Source of the DNA: Geodermatophilus obscurus
GTDB lineage: Bacteria > Actinomycetota > Actinomycetes > Mycobacteriales > Geodermatophilaceae
Direction: 5' to 3'
NCBI RefSeq assembly: GCF_900115395.1
Contig: NZ_FOWE01000006.1
Span: forward strand, 124,001 to 188,000
DNA length: 64,000 bases
A model generated the notes under the pieces. The model did not search any database and was not told the DNA's origin. It was given only the letters and a program-made list of their open reading frames with translations. Of the stretch, positions 8,601 to 16,160 are shown piece after piece. Both the position numbers and the translations under genes were made by a program. Positions within the stretch are counted from its first letter, which is position 1; each line of letters starts with the position of its first letter.

Positions 8601-10546
8601 AGAGCCAGGAGTTCACCGTCGTCGGCATCGGCGACATGTCCGGCGACGTGTTCGGCAACGGCATGCTGCTGTCGGAGCACATCCGGCTGGTGGCGGCCTT
8701 CGACCACCGGCACGTCTTCGTCGACCCGACGCCGGACGCCGCGACGTCCTCCGCCGAGCGGCGGCGGCTGTTCGACCTGCCGCGCTCGTCGTGGGCCGAC
8801 TACGACCCGACGCTGATCAGCGCCGGGGGAGGGGTGTGGCCGCGGACGGCGAAGGCGATCCCGGTGAGCGGGCCGATGCGCACCGCGCTCGGCCTAGACG
8901 ACGACGTCGACACGCTGACCCCGCTGGAGCTGGTGCGGGCGGTGCTGCTCGCGCCGGTGGACCTGCTCTTCAACGGTGGCATCGGCACCTACGTCAAGGC
9001 CGCGACCGAGAGCCACGTCGACGTGGGCGACAAGGCCAACGACGCCGTCCGGGTCGACGGCGGCGAGCTGCGGGTGCGCGTGGTGGGGGAGGGCGGCAAC
9101 CTCGGCCTGACCCAGCGCGGGCGGATCGAGTACGCGCTGGCCGGCGGCCGGGTCAACACCGACGCCATCGACAACTCCGCGGGTGTGGACACCTCCGACC
9201 ACGAGGTGAACATCAAGATCGGGCTCAACGGGGTGGTCGAGGCCGGCCGGCTCGACGCCGAGGGCCGCGCGGCGCTGCTGGAGGAGATGACCGACGAGGT
9301 CGCCGCCGCCGTCCTCACCGACAACCACGCCCAGAACGCCACCCTGGCGACGGAGGTCGCCTCGGCGCGCAGCCTGCTCGACGCGCACGGGCGCTTCATC
9401 CGGCACCTGGAGCGCACCGGCCGGCTGGTGCGCGCGGTGGAGGCGCTGCCCGAGGACCGGGCGCTGACCCAGCGGCGCCGCGACGGCCACGCGCTGACCG
9501 GCCCGGAGCTGTCGGTGCTGCTGGCCTACGCCAAGCTCGAGGTCGGCGACGCCGTCCTGCACAGCGACCTGCCCGACGACCCCGCGCTCGACCGGCTGCT
9601 GCAGGAGTACTTCCCCGCCCCGCTGCGGCAGCGGTTCCCGGAGGCCGTGGACGCCCACCCGCTGCGCCGGGAGATCGTCACCACCGCGGTGACCAACCGG
9701 GCGGTGAACCTGGCCGGGGTGACCGGGCTGTACCGGCTGGCCGAGGAGACCGGCCTGGACCTCGCCACCGTCGTCCGCGCGCACGCGGTCGCCCGCGCGG
9801 TGTTCGACGTCGACCGGCTGTGGGACGCCGTCCGGCCGCTGGACAACCGGGTGCCCGCGCCGGTGCAGGTCGAGCTGCGCACCGAGGCGACGCGGCTGGC
9901 CGAGCGGGCGGCGCGCTGGCTGCTGCGGCTGCCCGAGCTCACCACCGGCCGCCCGCCGGGCGGCATCGCGGCCGTGACCGAGCGGTTCGCCGCGCCGGTG
10001 GCCGCGGTGCGCGCTGGCCTGCCCGGCTGGCTGCTCGGCGACGAGGCCGCCGCCCACGCCGCGCGGGCCGAGCGGCTGCGCGCCGCCGGGGTGCCCGCCG
10101 ACCTGGTGGAGGAGGCCGCCGCGGCGGCGCTGCTGCCGGGGGCGCTGGACCTCGTCGTCGTCGCCGAGCGGACCGGGGCGCCGATCGAGCTGGTCGGGCA
10201 GGTGGCCCAGGAGCTGGCCGAGCGGCTGTCGCTGGTGCCGCTGCGCGAGCTGGTCATCGCCCTGCCGCGGGACCACCGCTGGCCGTCGATGGCCCGCGCG
10301 GCCCTGCGCGACGACCTCGCCGCCGAGCAGGCCGAGCTCGCCGTCGAGGTGCTCAGCGGGCGGGGGAGCGGCGGGGACGCCGCCTCGGCGGATGCCGCGG
10401 GGCTCGTGGGCGCCTGGGTGGACGGCTGGGACGCCACCCAGCGCCGCGCGGCCGCCCAGCTCGCCGACATCGCCGCCGGTGAGAGGCACGAGCTGCCCGA
10501 GCTGGTGGTCGCCGTCCGCACCCTGCGCGGCCTCCGCGGCCGGTAG
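5621..10546 (+). CDS. gdh: NAD-specific glutamate dehydrogenase, 180-kDa class
   Basis: A 1641-residue protein with the length and layout of the large bacterial NAD-dependent glutamate dehydrogenases. These oxidatively deaminate glutamate to 2-oxoglutarate and ammonia and mainly serve catabolism. The long N-terminal half holds ACT-like regulatory regions (for example the DDMPFLVDSVTAEV segment near residue 125). The catalytic core from about residue 800 shows RFGAVARGGLRWSDRREDLR, the Lys-rich VKAQMVKNTVIVPTGAKGGF and GIGDMSGDVFGNGML. The NAD-binding part includes VVGEGGNLGLTQRGRIEYA. In mycobacteria the homologous enzyme is inhibited through GarA; no such gene is in this window. It stands alone and is probably transcribed from its own leaderless promoter. 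Confidence 0.95.
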   Translation: MSTTGVDTVVPSRPEDGAPPGLVALEAANDRKRELLAEAADAAVGALEGGPGLPAGCGRADLPALLQRYYWSEPPAEVLGHAPDDLAALALRHLRVAAVRAQGAATVVVERLGDGRGLLMTVTDDMPFLVDSVTAEVVRQGVGLQHVVHPVVVVRRDVSGALRAFCDSQGTDAAACGPDALAESWMAVVLDGPLDDEAAADLVAGLRTALADVRAVDEDAPRIAARALELATRLEEIGTVDTGDPADDPAEVAALLRWLADGNLVLLGAREVEVGERVCAVPGTGLGVLRSDTAAGLPEAAGPLGSTLVTVTKADIRSTVHRRAWLDLVAVTLPGEDGGPARQHRLVGLLPSASAAAGVRDVPLVRRRVDEVVAGSGVPADSHTGKELVGVLETLPRDELFQASAGELLPVAMAVVYLQERRQTRLFLRRDPYGRFWSALVYVPRDRYTTEVRLAMQRILLSRLGGREIEFTARSTESVLARLHFVVRVPVGRGGAPALPEVDAEALQQELAAVARSWTDDLAEALAATHGAGAEQVLARVADAFPGSYQEDFPATTAVEDLARLDALQPGELGLRLRRPRGAGAAEPRLTVYRVGERLLLSDVLPVLQNMGVDVVDERPYEIDRIGARPAWIYDFGLTVPGGELPFPGSLPERFTEAVAAVWRGDAEDDGLGALVLLAGLNWRQVTVVRAYVQWLRQAGLPFGQDYVETTLAAHPDVVARLVALFETRFSPDRESGRERRQADLAASLRESIGRVDSLDADRVLSSLLAAVTATQRTTYYAASPTRSTPLAVKLDPHAVPDLPEPRPAREVFVSSPRVMGVHLRFGAVARGGLRWSDRREDLRTEVLGLVKAQMVKNTVIVPTGAKGGFVVRNPPPEGASREEVLAEGQACYRLFIGALLSLTDDIRGGAVVPPERVVRHDGDDAYLVVAADKGTATFSDLANSVALERGFWLGDAFASGGSVGYDHKAMGITARGAWESVTRHFRELDLDVQSQEFTVVGIGDMSGDVFGNGMLLSEHIRLVAAFDHRHVFVDPTPDAATSSAERRRLFDLPRSSWADYDPTLISAGGGVWPRTAKAIPVSGPMRTALGLDDDVDTLTPLELVRAVLLAPVDLLFNGGIGTYVKAATESHVDVGDKANDAVRVDGGELRVRVVGEGGNLGLTQRGRIEYALAGGRVNTDAIDNSAGVDTSDHEVNIKIGLNGVVEAGRLDAEGRAALLEEMTDEVAAAVLTDNHAQNATLATEVASARSLLDAHGRFIRHLERTGRLVRAVEALPEDRALTQRRRDGHALTGPELSVLLAYAKLEVGDAVLHSDLPDDPALDRLLQEYFPAPLRQRFPEAVDAHPLRREIVTTAVTNRAVNLAGVTGLYRLAEETGLDLATVVRAHAVARAVFDVDRLWDAVRPLDNRVPAPVQVELRTEATRLAERAARWLLRLPELTTGRPPGGIAAVTERFAAPVAAVRAGLPGWLLGDEAAAHAARAERLRAAGVPADLVEEAAAAALLPGALDLVVVAERTGAPIELVGQVAQELAERLSLVPLRELVIALPRDHRWPSMARAALRDDLAAEQAELAVEVLSGRGSGGDAASADAAGLVGAWVDGWDATQRRAAAQLADIAAGERHELPELVVAVRTLRGLRGR

Positions 10547-10566
10547 GAGCGGCTCGGAACGGTGAC

Positions 10567-10592
10567 GTGACGGAACGGAACCGGTCCGTCAC
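10567..10592 (+). terminator. hairpin after glutamate dehydrogenase
   Basis: Arms GTGACGGA and TCCGTCAC (8 bp, perfect) flank a 10-base loop, 20 bases after the stop codon. A terminator is the likeliest role, although an operator for the phosphatase gene downstream is possible. Confidence 0.45.
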
Positions 10593-10720
10593 ACCGGTGG
10601 CCGACCGGCCGCCCGCCGACCGGACTCCGCGGGAGTCGTCGGGTGGTCGGGTCTGACGTGGCTCACGGTGGGGTCCCGCGCGGCGGTGCGCCCGCGGGAT
10701 CCCGCGACGAGAGGGTGGAC

Positions 10721-12079
10721 ATGGACGACTCCAGGACGGGCCGGCGGCTGCGGACGCTGACGGTGGTGGCGGTGGCGGGCGGCACGCTCGCGCTGCTGCC
10801 GCTCACCGGGGCACTCGCCACGGGCGACGGCGACGGCGGTGGCCACGGCGGCCGGGGTGGGGACGGCGGCCACCACCCCCACCAGCAGCCGCGCAGCGTG
10901 ATCTTCGTCAACGGCGACGGCATGGGCGCCGCCCACCGCGAGGCCGCGCGCCTGGACCAGGAGGGCTTCGACGGACAGCTGGCGATGGACGGGCTCCCGA
11001 TCGCCGGCCTGCAGACCACCGACGCCCGCGACCCCGAGGACACGGTCACCGACTCCGCCGCCTCGGCCTCGGCGTGGGCCACCGGCGTGAAGACGTACAA
11101 CGGCGCGATCAGCGTCGACCTCGACGGGAACCCGCTGCCGACCATCGGGCAGCAGGCCGAGGAGGCCGGCCTGGCCGGTGGCATCGTCACCACCGCGCAG
11201 GTCACCGACGCCTCCCCGGCGGCGTTCTTCGCCAACAGCGCCCAGCGCGCCGCGCAGGACGACATCGCCCGCCAGTACCTCGAGGTCAGCCGTCCCGAGG
11301 TGATCCTGGGCGGCGGCGAGGACTGGTGGCTGCCCGCCGGCGACGAGGGCACCTACCCACCGCGGACCGGCGACGAGGAGGACCCGGAGGTGTCCCGCAG
11401 CACGCAGGGCGACCTGGTCGCGCAGGCCCAGGGCCTCGGTTACGAGTACGTCAGCACCGCCGAGGAGTTCGCGGCCGCCGACTCCGACCTGCTGCTCGGC
11501 CTCTTCGCCAACGAGGAGATGTTCCAGCAGCGGCCCGAGGGGGAGGGCGACGAGTTCGACCCGGTCGTGTCCCTCGCCGACATGACCACCCGGGCCCTCG
11601 ACGTCCTCTCGCAGGACGAGGACGGCTTCTTCCTCCTCGTCGAGGAGGAGGCCGTCGACGAGATGTCCCACAACAACAACGCGGCGCGGATGCTCGAGTC
11701 GATGCGCTCCCTCGACGCCGCTGTCGAGGTGGCGCGGGCCTACGTGGCCGAGCACCCCGACACCCTGCTCATCGTCACCGGCGACCACGAGTGCGGTGGG
11801 CTGTCGATCGAGGACGTCGACGGCGAGGACGAGAGCGGCCCCGGCGGCACGCTGCCGCAGGAGGTCGCGGTCGAGGGCGAGACGGAGTCCGGCGAGGACG
11901 GCCCCTTCGTCGTCGCGGGCACCGACGGTGCCTACGACTTCGCGCTCGACTGGACGACGACCGGGCACACCGGCGTCCCGACCGTCGTCACGGCGGAGGG
12001 CCCGGGCAGCGAGGAGCTCACCGGCTACTACCCGAACACCCACCTGTACGACGTCATGACCTCGGTGCTGTTCGACTGA
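10721..12079 (+). CDS. secreted alkaline phosphatase (PhoA family)
   Basis: A 452-residue phosphomonoesterase of the PhoA superfamily, which releases phosphate from organic esters outside the membrane. Active-site motifs are intact: metal-binding FVNGDGMG, the nucleophile region VTDSAASASAWATGVKTYNG (nucleophile Ser followed by Ala-Ala), EEAVDEMSH, VTGDHECGG and TTTGHTG. An N-terminal signal (RRLRTLTVVAVAGGTLALLP) precedes a Gly/Asp/His-rich stretch around residues 33-50; a twin-Arg pair is present but the rest is not a strong Tat match. ATG 10721 follows GAGAGGG, a good ribosome-binding site. It lies near PPK2, so the neighbourhood has a phosphate theme; no Pho box was recognised. Confidence 0.92.
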   Translation: MDDSRTGRRLRTLTVVAVAGGTLALLPLTGALATGDGDGGGHGGRGGDGGHHPHQQPRSVIFVNGDGMGAAHREAARLDQEGFDGQLAMDGLPIAGLQTTDARDPEDTVTDSAASASAWATGVKTYNGAISVDLDGNPLPTIGQQAEEAGLAGGIVTTAQVTDASPAAFFANSAQRAAQDDIARQYLEVSRPEVILGGGEDWWLPAGDEGTYPPRTGDEEDPEVSRSTQGDLVAQAQGLGYEYVSTAEEFAAADSDLLLGLFANEEMFQQRPEGEGDEFDPVVSLADMTTRALDVLSQDEDGFFLLVEEEAVDEMSHNNNAARMLESMRSLDAAVEVARAYVAEHPDTLLIVTGDHECGGLSIEDVDGEDESGPGGTLPQEVAVEGETESGEDGPFVVAGTDGAYDFALDWTTTGHTGVPTVVTAEGPGSEELTGYYPNTHLYDVMTSVLFD

Positions 12080-12090
12080 GGACCCCGGCC

Positions 12091-12127
12091 GGAGCCCGGG
12101 GCCGGTGCCGAGCCGGTCCCGGGCTCC
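12091..12127 (+). terminator. hairpin after alkaline phosphatase
   Basis: Perfect 10-bp arms GGAGCCCGGG and CCCGGGCTCC are separated by a 17-base GC-rich loop, 11 bases after the phosphatase stop. Confidence 0.6.
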
Positions 12128-12252
12128 CCCGGACGGAGGACGCCCGGGCAGGAGTGCACACCGCCGACGGGCGACCGCTGCACGACCGTCACGGAACGGA
12201 CACCTGTACCGCCGACCCTGGCCCCCGGAACACCCCGCACCCGGGAGGCCCG

Positions 12253-13023
12253 ATGGACGCCCCGACCGCCGCTCCGATGCCCGCCGCTCCGATGCCCGCC
12301 GCTCCGATGCCCGCCGCTCCGATGCCCGCCGCTCCGACGCCCGCCCTGACCCCCGTGCTGGCCCGCACCGCCGTCCGGGCCGCCACCGCGACCTGGGGCG
12401 GTGACCGGCGCCGCCAGCGGCTGCTGGTCTGCACCGCCGCCGAGCTGCTCACCGCCCGGGGGCTGCGCGTGCGCGTCGTCTCCTCGCCCACGGCCTGGCC
12501 GCGCGGCCCGCGCCTGGTGGTCGCCAACGCCTCGTGCTGGACCGACGTGCTGGCGCTGGCCACCGTCGTCCCCGGCACACCGGTGGTCGACGCCGCGCTC
12601 GTGGACAGCCCGCTGCTGCGCTCGCTCGCCCGCCGCGGCGGGCTGCTCGTCGACGACGGCAGCGGCGCGGTCCGCGGCGAGGTCGCCGAGCTGCTGCGCC
12701 GCGGCGCCACCGTCACCTCCCACCCCGGGGGCGCGGCCGCCGACGGCGAGCCCGGCCGCTTCCGCGCCCGCGCGGTGGCCGCCGCCGTCGACGCGCAGGC
12801 CGTCGTCTGCCCGGTCGCGGTGCGGCAGGTCGGGGACGTCGTCGAGGTCCACCTGCTGCCCGCGCTGCAGCCCGGCGGCGACGCCCGCGCCCTGGCCTCG
12901 CTCGCCGAGTACGCGGTGGCGCACGTGCTCGAGGACGGCGCGCGCGTGGCGCCCGCGGCCCGGCCGCCACGCCGTCGCAGGACTGTCCGCGCCCGTTCGG
13001 GGTACGGCCGCGCCCGTCCCTGA
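12253..13023 (+). CDS. PlsC-like acyltransferase-fold protein with altered active site
   Basis: The 256-residue protein starts with an APMPA repeat (residues 7-31) and continues with a region that tracks lysophosphatidate acyltransferases: LVVANASCWTDVLAL occupies the place of the NHxSxxD block and TSHPGGAAADGEPGRF the place of FPEGT. The catalytic His of HX4D is replaced by Ala and the FPEG Glu by Gly. So it is either a non-catalytic relative or a diverged enzyme; assignment rests on pattern only. GGAGG sits five bases before ATG 12253. It ends 20 bases before ppk2 and may be cotranscribed with it. Confidence 0.55.
   Translation: MDAPTAAPMPAAPMPAAPMPAAPMPAAPTPALTPVLARTAVRAATATWGGDRRRQRLLVCTAAELLTARGLRVRVVSSPTAWPRGPRLVVANASCWTDVLALATVVPGTPVVDAALVDSPLLRSLARRGGLLVDDGSGAVRGEVAELLRRGATVTSHPGGAAADGEPGRFRARAVAAAVDAQAVVCPVAVRQVGDVVEVHLLPALQPGGDARALASLAEYAVAHVLEDGARVAPAARPPRRRRTVRARSGYGRARP
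12271..12345 (+). repeat. five 15-bp tandem repeats, coding for APMPA units
   Basis: The unit GCTCCGATGCCCGCC occurs four times identically and a fifth time with one change (ATG to ACG). It is in frame and encodes APMPA. Identical units point to recent slippage expansion, so copy number may vary between strains. Confidence 0.9.
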
Positions 13024-13043
13024 CCCCACCGGAGGAGGCTCCC

Positions 13044-14054
13044 GTGCAGCCCGACACCCTCGTGGACCGCGACGGCGCCGACGACGGCGCGCCCCCGGTC
13101 CGGGTGCCGGCCACGGCCGAGGTCCTCGACCTGTCGAAGTGGCGGCTCAACGCGCTGCCCGACGTGAACAGCGACGAGGACTGGGACGACGACCGCGAGC
13201 TGTTCGGCCCCGACGGCCTGCGGGTCGAGACCTGGCGCGAGGGCTACCCCTACACCGAGCGCATGGAGCGCCGGGAGTACGAGATCGAGAAGCGCCGGCT
13301 GCAGATCGAGCTGCTCAAGCTGCAGGGCTGGGTGAAGGACACGGGGCAGAAGCTGGTCATCGTCTTCGAGGGCCGCGACGCCGCGGGCAAGGGCGGCACC
13401 ATCAAGCGCGTCACCGAGCACCTCAACCCGCGCGGGAGCCGCGTCGTCGCCCTGGACAAGCCGTCGGAGCGCGAGCAGAACCAGTGGTACTTCCAGCGCT
13501 ACGTGCAGCACCTGCCCGCGGCCGGCGAGATCGTGCTGTTCGACCGGTCCTGGTACAACCGCGCCGGCGTCGAGCGGGTGATGGGCTACTGCACCGAGGA
13601 GCAGTACCAGCAGTTCCTCGTCCAGGCGCCCGAGCTGGAGCGGATGTTCGTCGACAGCGGCGTCCTGCTGTTCAAGCTGTGGTTCTCCGTCTCGCGCGGC
13701 GAGCAGCGCTCCCGCTTCATCGTCCGCCAGATCGATCCCGTGCGGCAGTGGAAGCTCTCGCCCACCGACCTGGCCAGCCTCGACAAGTGGGACGCCTACA
13801 CCGAGGCCAAGGAGGCGATGTTCCTGCACACCGACACCGCCCACGCGCCGTGGACGGTGATCAAGAGCAACGACAAGAAGCGCGCCCGGCTCGAGGCGAT
13901 GCGGCACGTGCTGTGCCGGCTGGACTACGAGGGCAAGGACTGCGACGTCGTCGGTGACCCCGACCCGCTGATCGTCGGCGCGGCCGCCGACGTGCTGGAG
14001 GAGCACGCCGACACCGCGGTCGCCCCGCCGCTGCCGCGGTACGCGCGCCGCTGA
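13044..14054 (+). CDS. ppk2: polyphosphate kinase 2
   Basis: A 336-residue PPK2-family kinase that transfers phosphate between polyphosphate and nucleotides. Walker A is FEGRDAAGKGGTIKR (about residues 113-127). The Walker B/lid region is VLFDRSWYNRAGVERVMG, followed by SVSRGEQRSRF, WKLSPTDL and the family tail HAPWTVIKSNDKKRARL. The single PPK2 domain and length fit class I. Class I members mostly make GTP or ATP from polyphosphate, but the nucleotide preference is not visible here. The GTG at 13044 is preceded by GGAGGAGG. It follows the acyltransferase-like gene and is closed by the strong hairpin at 14071. Confidence 0.95.
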   Translation: MQPDTLVDRDGADDGAPPVRVPATAEVLDLSKWRLNALPDVNSDEDWDDDRELFGPDGLRVETWREGYPYTERMERREYEIEKRRLQIELLKLQGWVKDTGQKLVIVFEGRDAAGKGGTIKRVTEHLNPRGSRVVALDKPSEREQNQWYFQRYVQHLPAAGEIVLFDRSWYNRAGVERVMGYCTEEQYQQFLVQAPELERMFVDSGVLLFKLWFSVSRGEQRSRFIVRQIDPVRQWKLSPTDLASLDKWDAYTEAKEAMFLHTDTAHAPWTVIKSNDKKRARLEAMRHVLCRLDYEGKDCDVVGDPDPLIVGAAADVLEEHADTAVAPPLPRYARR

Positions 14055-14070
14055 CCGGTTCCATACCCCC

Positions 14071-14114
14071 CCGTCTGCGGCTCTCTAGCCGGGGAACGAG
14101 AGAGCCGCAGACGG
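14071..14114. terminator. bidirectional terminator hairpin with CTCTCTAGC motif
   Basis: The arms of 16 bp are perfect: CCGTCTGCGGCTCTCT at 14071-14086 and its complement at 14099-14114, around a 12-base loop. It lies between convergent ppk2 and amidase genes. Its left arm and loop start match the element at 5083 almost base for base. Confidence 0.8.
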
Positions 14115-14116
14115 CC

Positions 14117-15595
14117 TCAGAGAGGTGGCCGCCGGCGACCGTGCCCGGTGGCCTGCTCGACGGCGTGCGCCATCTCCAGCAGCCGCCGGTCCGCGCGCGG
14201 CGCGGCCACCATCTGCAGGCCCACCGGCAGCCCGTCGTCGGTGAAGCCGCCCGGCAGGGATAGCGCGGGGCAGCCGGTGGCCGAGACCAGCGTGCAGGAG
14301 CGCATCCAGCCCAGGTAGTCCGCCTGCGGGACGCCGGCGACCTCCGCCGGGTACTCCTGCTCGACGGGGAAGGGCAGCACCTGCGTGGTCGGCGCGAGCA
14401 GCACGTCGTGGGTGTCGAAGAAGCGCACCACCCGCTCGTGCAACCGGGTGTGGGCGAGCTCGGCGCGGGCGACGTCGGCGCCGGTGAGCGCCGCCCCGAC
14501 CGAGGCGTTGCCGCGGATGGCGGCCTTCACCTGCTCCGGCGAGCGGCGGACGACGTCGCCGAAGGTGGCCTCGAACAGCCAGGCCCGCAGCGTGCCGAAC
14601 ACCTCGTCGGCCTCGCGGAGGTCGGGGCAGGCCTCCTCGACCGTGGCGCCCAGCGACTCGAGCACCGGCAGCACGCCGCGCAGCACCGCCGGGATCGCCG
14701 GGTCCACCGGCACCAGGCCGCCGAGGTCGGGCGCCCAGGCCACCCGCAGGCCGCGCAGGTCCTCCGGCAGCGCCGCGGCGAACCCGGCGGGGTCGTCGGA
14801 CAGCGAGATGGGCACCCGCGGGTCCGGCCCGGCGATCGCCGACAGCGTCAGCGCGACGTCGGCCACCGTGCGGCCCATCGGCCCCTGCACCGACAGCGTC
14901 GACCAGCCCATCGCGGCCGGCCAGGTGGGCACCCGGCCGGGTGTGGGCCGCAGCCCGACGACGTTGCAGAACGCGGCCGGGTTGCGCAGCGAGCCGCCCA
15001 TGTCGCTGCCCTCGGCCAGCGGCACCAGCCCGGCCGCCAGCGCCGCGGCCGCGCCGCCGCTGGAGCCGCCCGCCGACAGCCCGTGCCGCCAGGGGTTGTG
15101 CGTCGCGCCGAACAGCGTGTTGAACGTGTGCGACCCGGCCGCGAACTCGGGCACGTTGGTCTTGCCCACCCGGACCGCCCCGGCCAGCCGCAGCCGCTCG
15201 ACCACCAGCTCGTCGCGCGCCGGGACGGTGTCGGCGTGCAGCGGCGAGCCCCAGGTGGTGCGCATGCCGCCGGTGGCGTGGGTGTCCTTGTGCGCCACCG
15301 GGAGCCCGTGCAGCGGCCCGACCTCCTCCCCGGCCGCGAGCGCGGCGTCGGCGGCATCGGCCGCGGCCCGGGCACCCTCGACGTCGAGGGTGACGATCGC
15401 GTTGACCTGCGGGTCGACCCGCTCGATCCGGGTCAGGTGCGCCTCGAGCAGCTCGCGCGCCGACACCTCCCGCGCCCGCACCAGGGCGGCCAGCTCGGTG
15501 GCCGGGCGCAGGCAGAGGTCGTCGTCGGCGGCGCGGTCGGCGGCGCGGTCGGCGGTGCGGTCGGCGGTGCGGTCGTCGTGAGCGGCGGAGGTCAC
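14117..15595 (-). CDS. amidase (amidase signature family)
   Basis: A protein of 492 residues with the Ser-Ser-Lys amidase signature. The catalytic Lys is in GLPVAHKDTHATGG, and the glycine/serine-rich signature reads GGSSGGAAAALAAG followed by PLAEGSDMGGSLRNPAAF with the cis-Ser and nucleophile Ser. It hydrolyses an amide bond; the substrate is not evident. The N-terminus carries a short repeated stretch DRTADRTADRAADRAAD encoded by a 12-bp tandem repeat. The frame stays open far upstream, but homology begins at LRPATELAALVRARE, so GTG 15595 just before the repeat is used. Divergent from the GNAT gene, 47 bases apart. Confidence 0.9.
   Translation of the reverse strand: MTSAAHDDRTADRTADRAADRAADDDLCLRPATELAALVRAREVSARELLEAHLTRIERVDPQVNAIVTLDVEGARAAADAADAALAAGEEVGPLHGLPVAHKDTHATGGMRTTWGSPLHADTVPARDELVVERLRLAGAVRVGKTNVPEFAAGSHTFNTLFGATHNPWRHGLSAGGSSGGAAAALAAGLVPLAEGSDMGGSLRNPAAFCNVVGLRPTPGRVPTWPAAMGWSTLSVQGPMGRTVADVALTLSAIAGPDPRVPISLSDDPAGFAAALPEDLRGLRVAWAPDLGGLVPVDPAIPAVLRGVLPVLESLGATVEEACPDLREADEVFGTLRAWLFEATFGDVVRRSPEQVKAAIRGNASVGAALTGADVARAELAHTRLHERVVRFFDTHDVLLAPTTQVLPFPVEQEYPAEVAGVPQADYLGWMRSCTLVSATGCPALSLPGGFTDDGLPVGLQMVAAPRADRRLLEMAHAVEQATGHGRRRPPL
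15524..15571 (-). repeat. four 12-bp tandem repeats at the amidase N-terminus
   Basis: The units GTCGGCGGCGCG (two) and GTCGGCGGTGCG (two) encode RAAD and RTAD on the minus strand. Like the APMPA repeat, this is in-frame slippage DNA near a start codon. Confidence 0.8.
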
Positions 15596-15642
15596 CGGGG
15601 GAGGGTGCCACGGCGGGCGCCGTCGGGCGGCACGATCACCGC

Positions 15643-16110
15643 GTGGAGCCCGTGATCGAGGTGACGACGAGCGGGGACCCGGCACTGCTGGCGCTGGTGG
15701 CGGCGCAGGAGCGGGAGGTGATGAGCCGCTACGGCGTGGCGGACGCCGGCCCGGGCCTGTCCCCGGACGCCGCGTGCCTGCTCGCACGCCTGGAGGGCCG
15801 TCCGGTCGGGTGCGTCGCCCTCGGGTCGCTGGGCGGTGGCGTCGGCGAGGTCGAGCGGATGTACGTCGACCCCGCGGCCCGCGGGCACCGCATCGGACGC
15901 CTCCTGCTGCAGGGCGTCGAGGACCTGGCGGCCGCGCGGGGGGACCGGCTGCTACGCCTGGAGGCCGGCACGGAGCAGCCGGAGGCGCTGCGGCTCTACC
16001 GCGGCAGCGGCTGGCGGGAGATCCCGTGCTACGGGTACTTCCGGGACGACCCGACCACCGTCTGCTTCGAGAAGTCCGTCGCCCCCACCGGCCACGTCCC
16101 GGCCGGCTGA
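15643..16110 (+). CDS. GNAT family N-acetyltransferase
   Basis: The protein of 155 residues has the GNAT acetyl-CoA-binding motif A, VGEVERMYVDPAARGHRIGRLLL (R-G-H-x-I-G at about residues 84-90), and the following LRLEAGTEQPEALRLYRGSGW that typically ends the fold. It would transfer an acetyl group from acetyl-CoA to an unknown amine. The start is GTG 15643 with no clear ribosome-binding site. Between divergent amidase and the helicase it may be its own unit. Confidence 0.85.
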   Translation: MEPVIEVTTSGDPALLALVAAQEREVMSRYGVADAGPGLSPDAACLLARLEGRPVGCVALGSLGGGVGEVERMYVDPAARGHRIGRLLLQGVEDLAAARGDRLLRLEAGTEQPEALRLYRGSGWREIPCYGYFRDDPTTVCFEKSVAPTGHVPAG

Positions 16111-16160
16111 CGACCACCCCGGGAGTCGCCGCGGTGCACGCGCCGGGGACGATCGGGCCC

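Noticed and set aside
5606-8713. 1035-residue frame antisense to the glutamate dehydrogenase
   Set aside because: Composition is Val/Gly/His/Gln/Arg-rich antisense translation and the opposite strand carries a clear enzyme.
10643-10720. Earlier start for alkaline phosphatase
   Set aside because: It would place 26 residues before the signal peptide, while ATG 10721 has a good ribosome-binding site.
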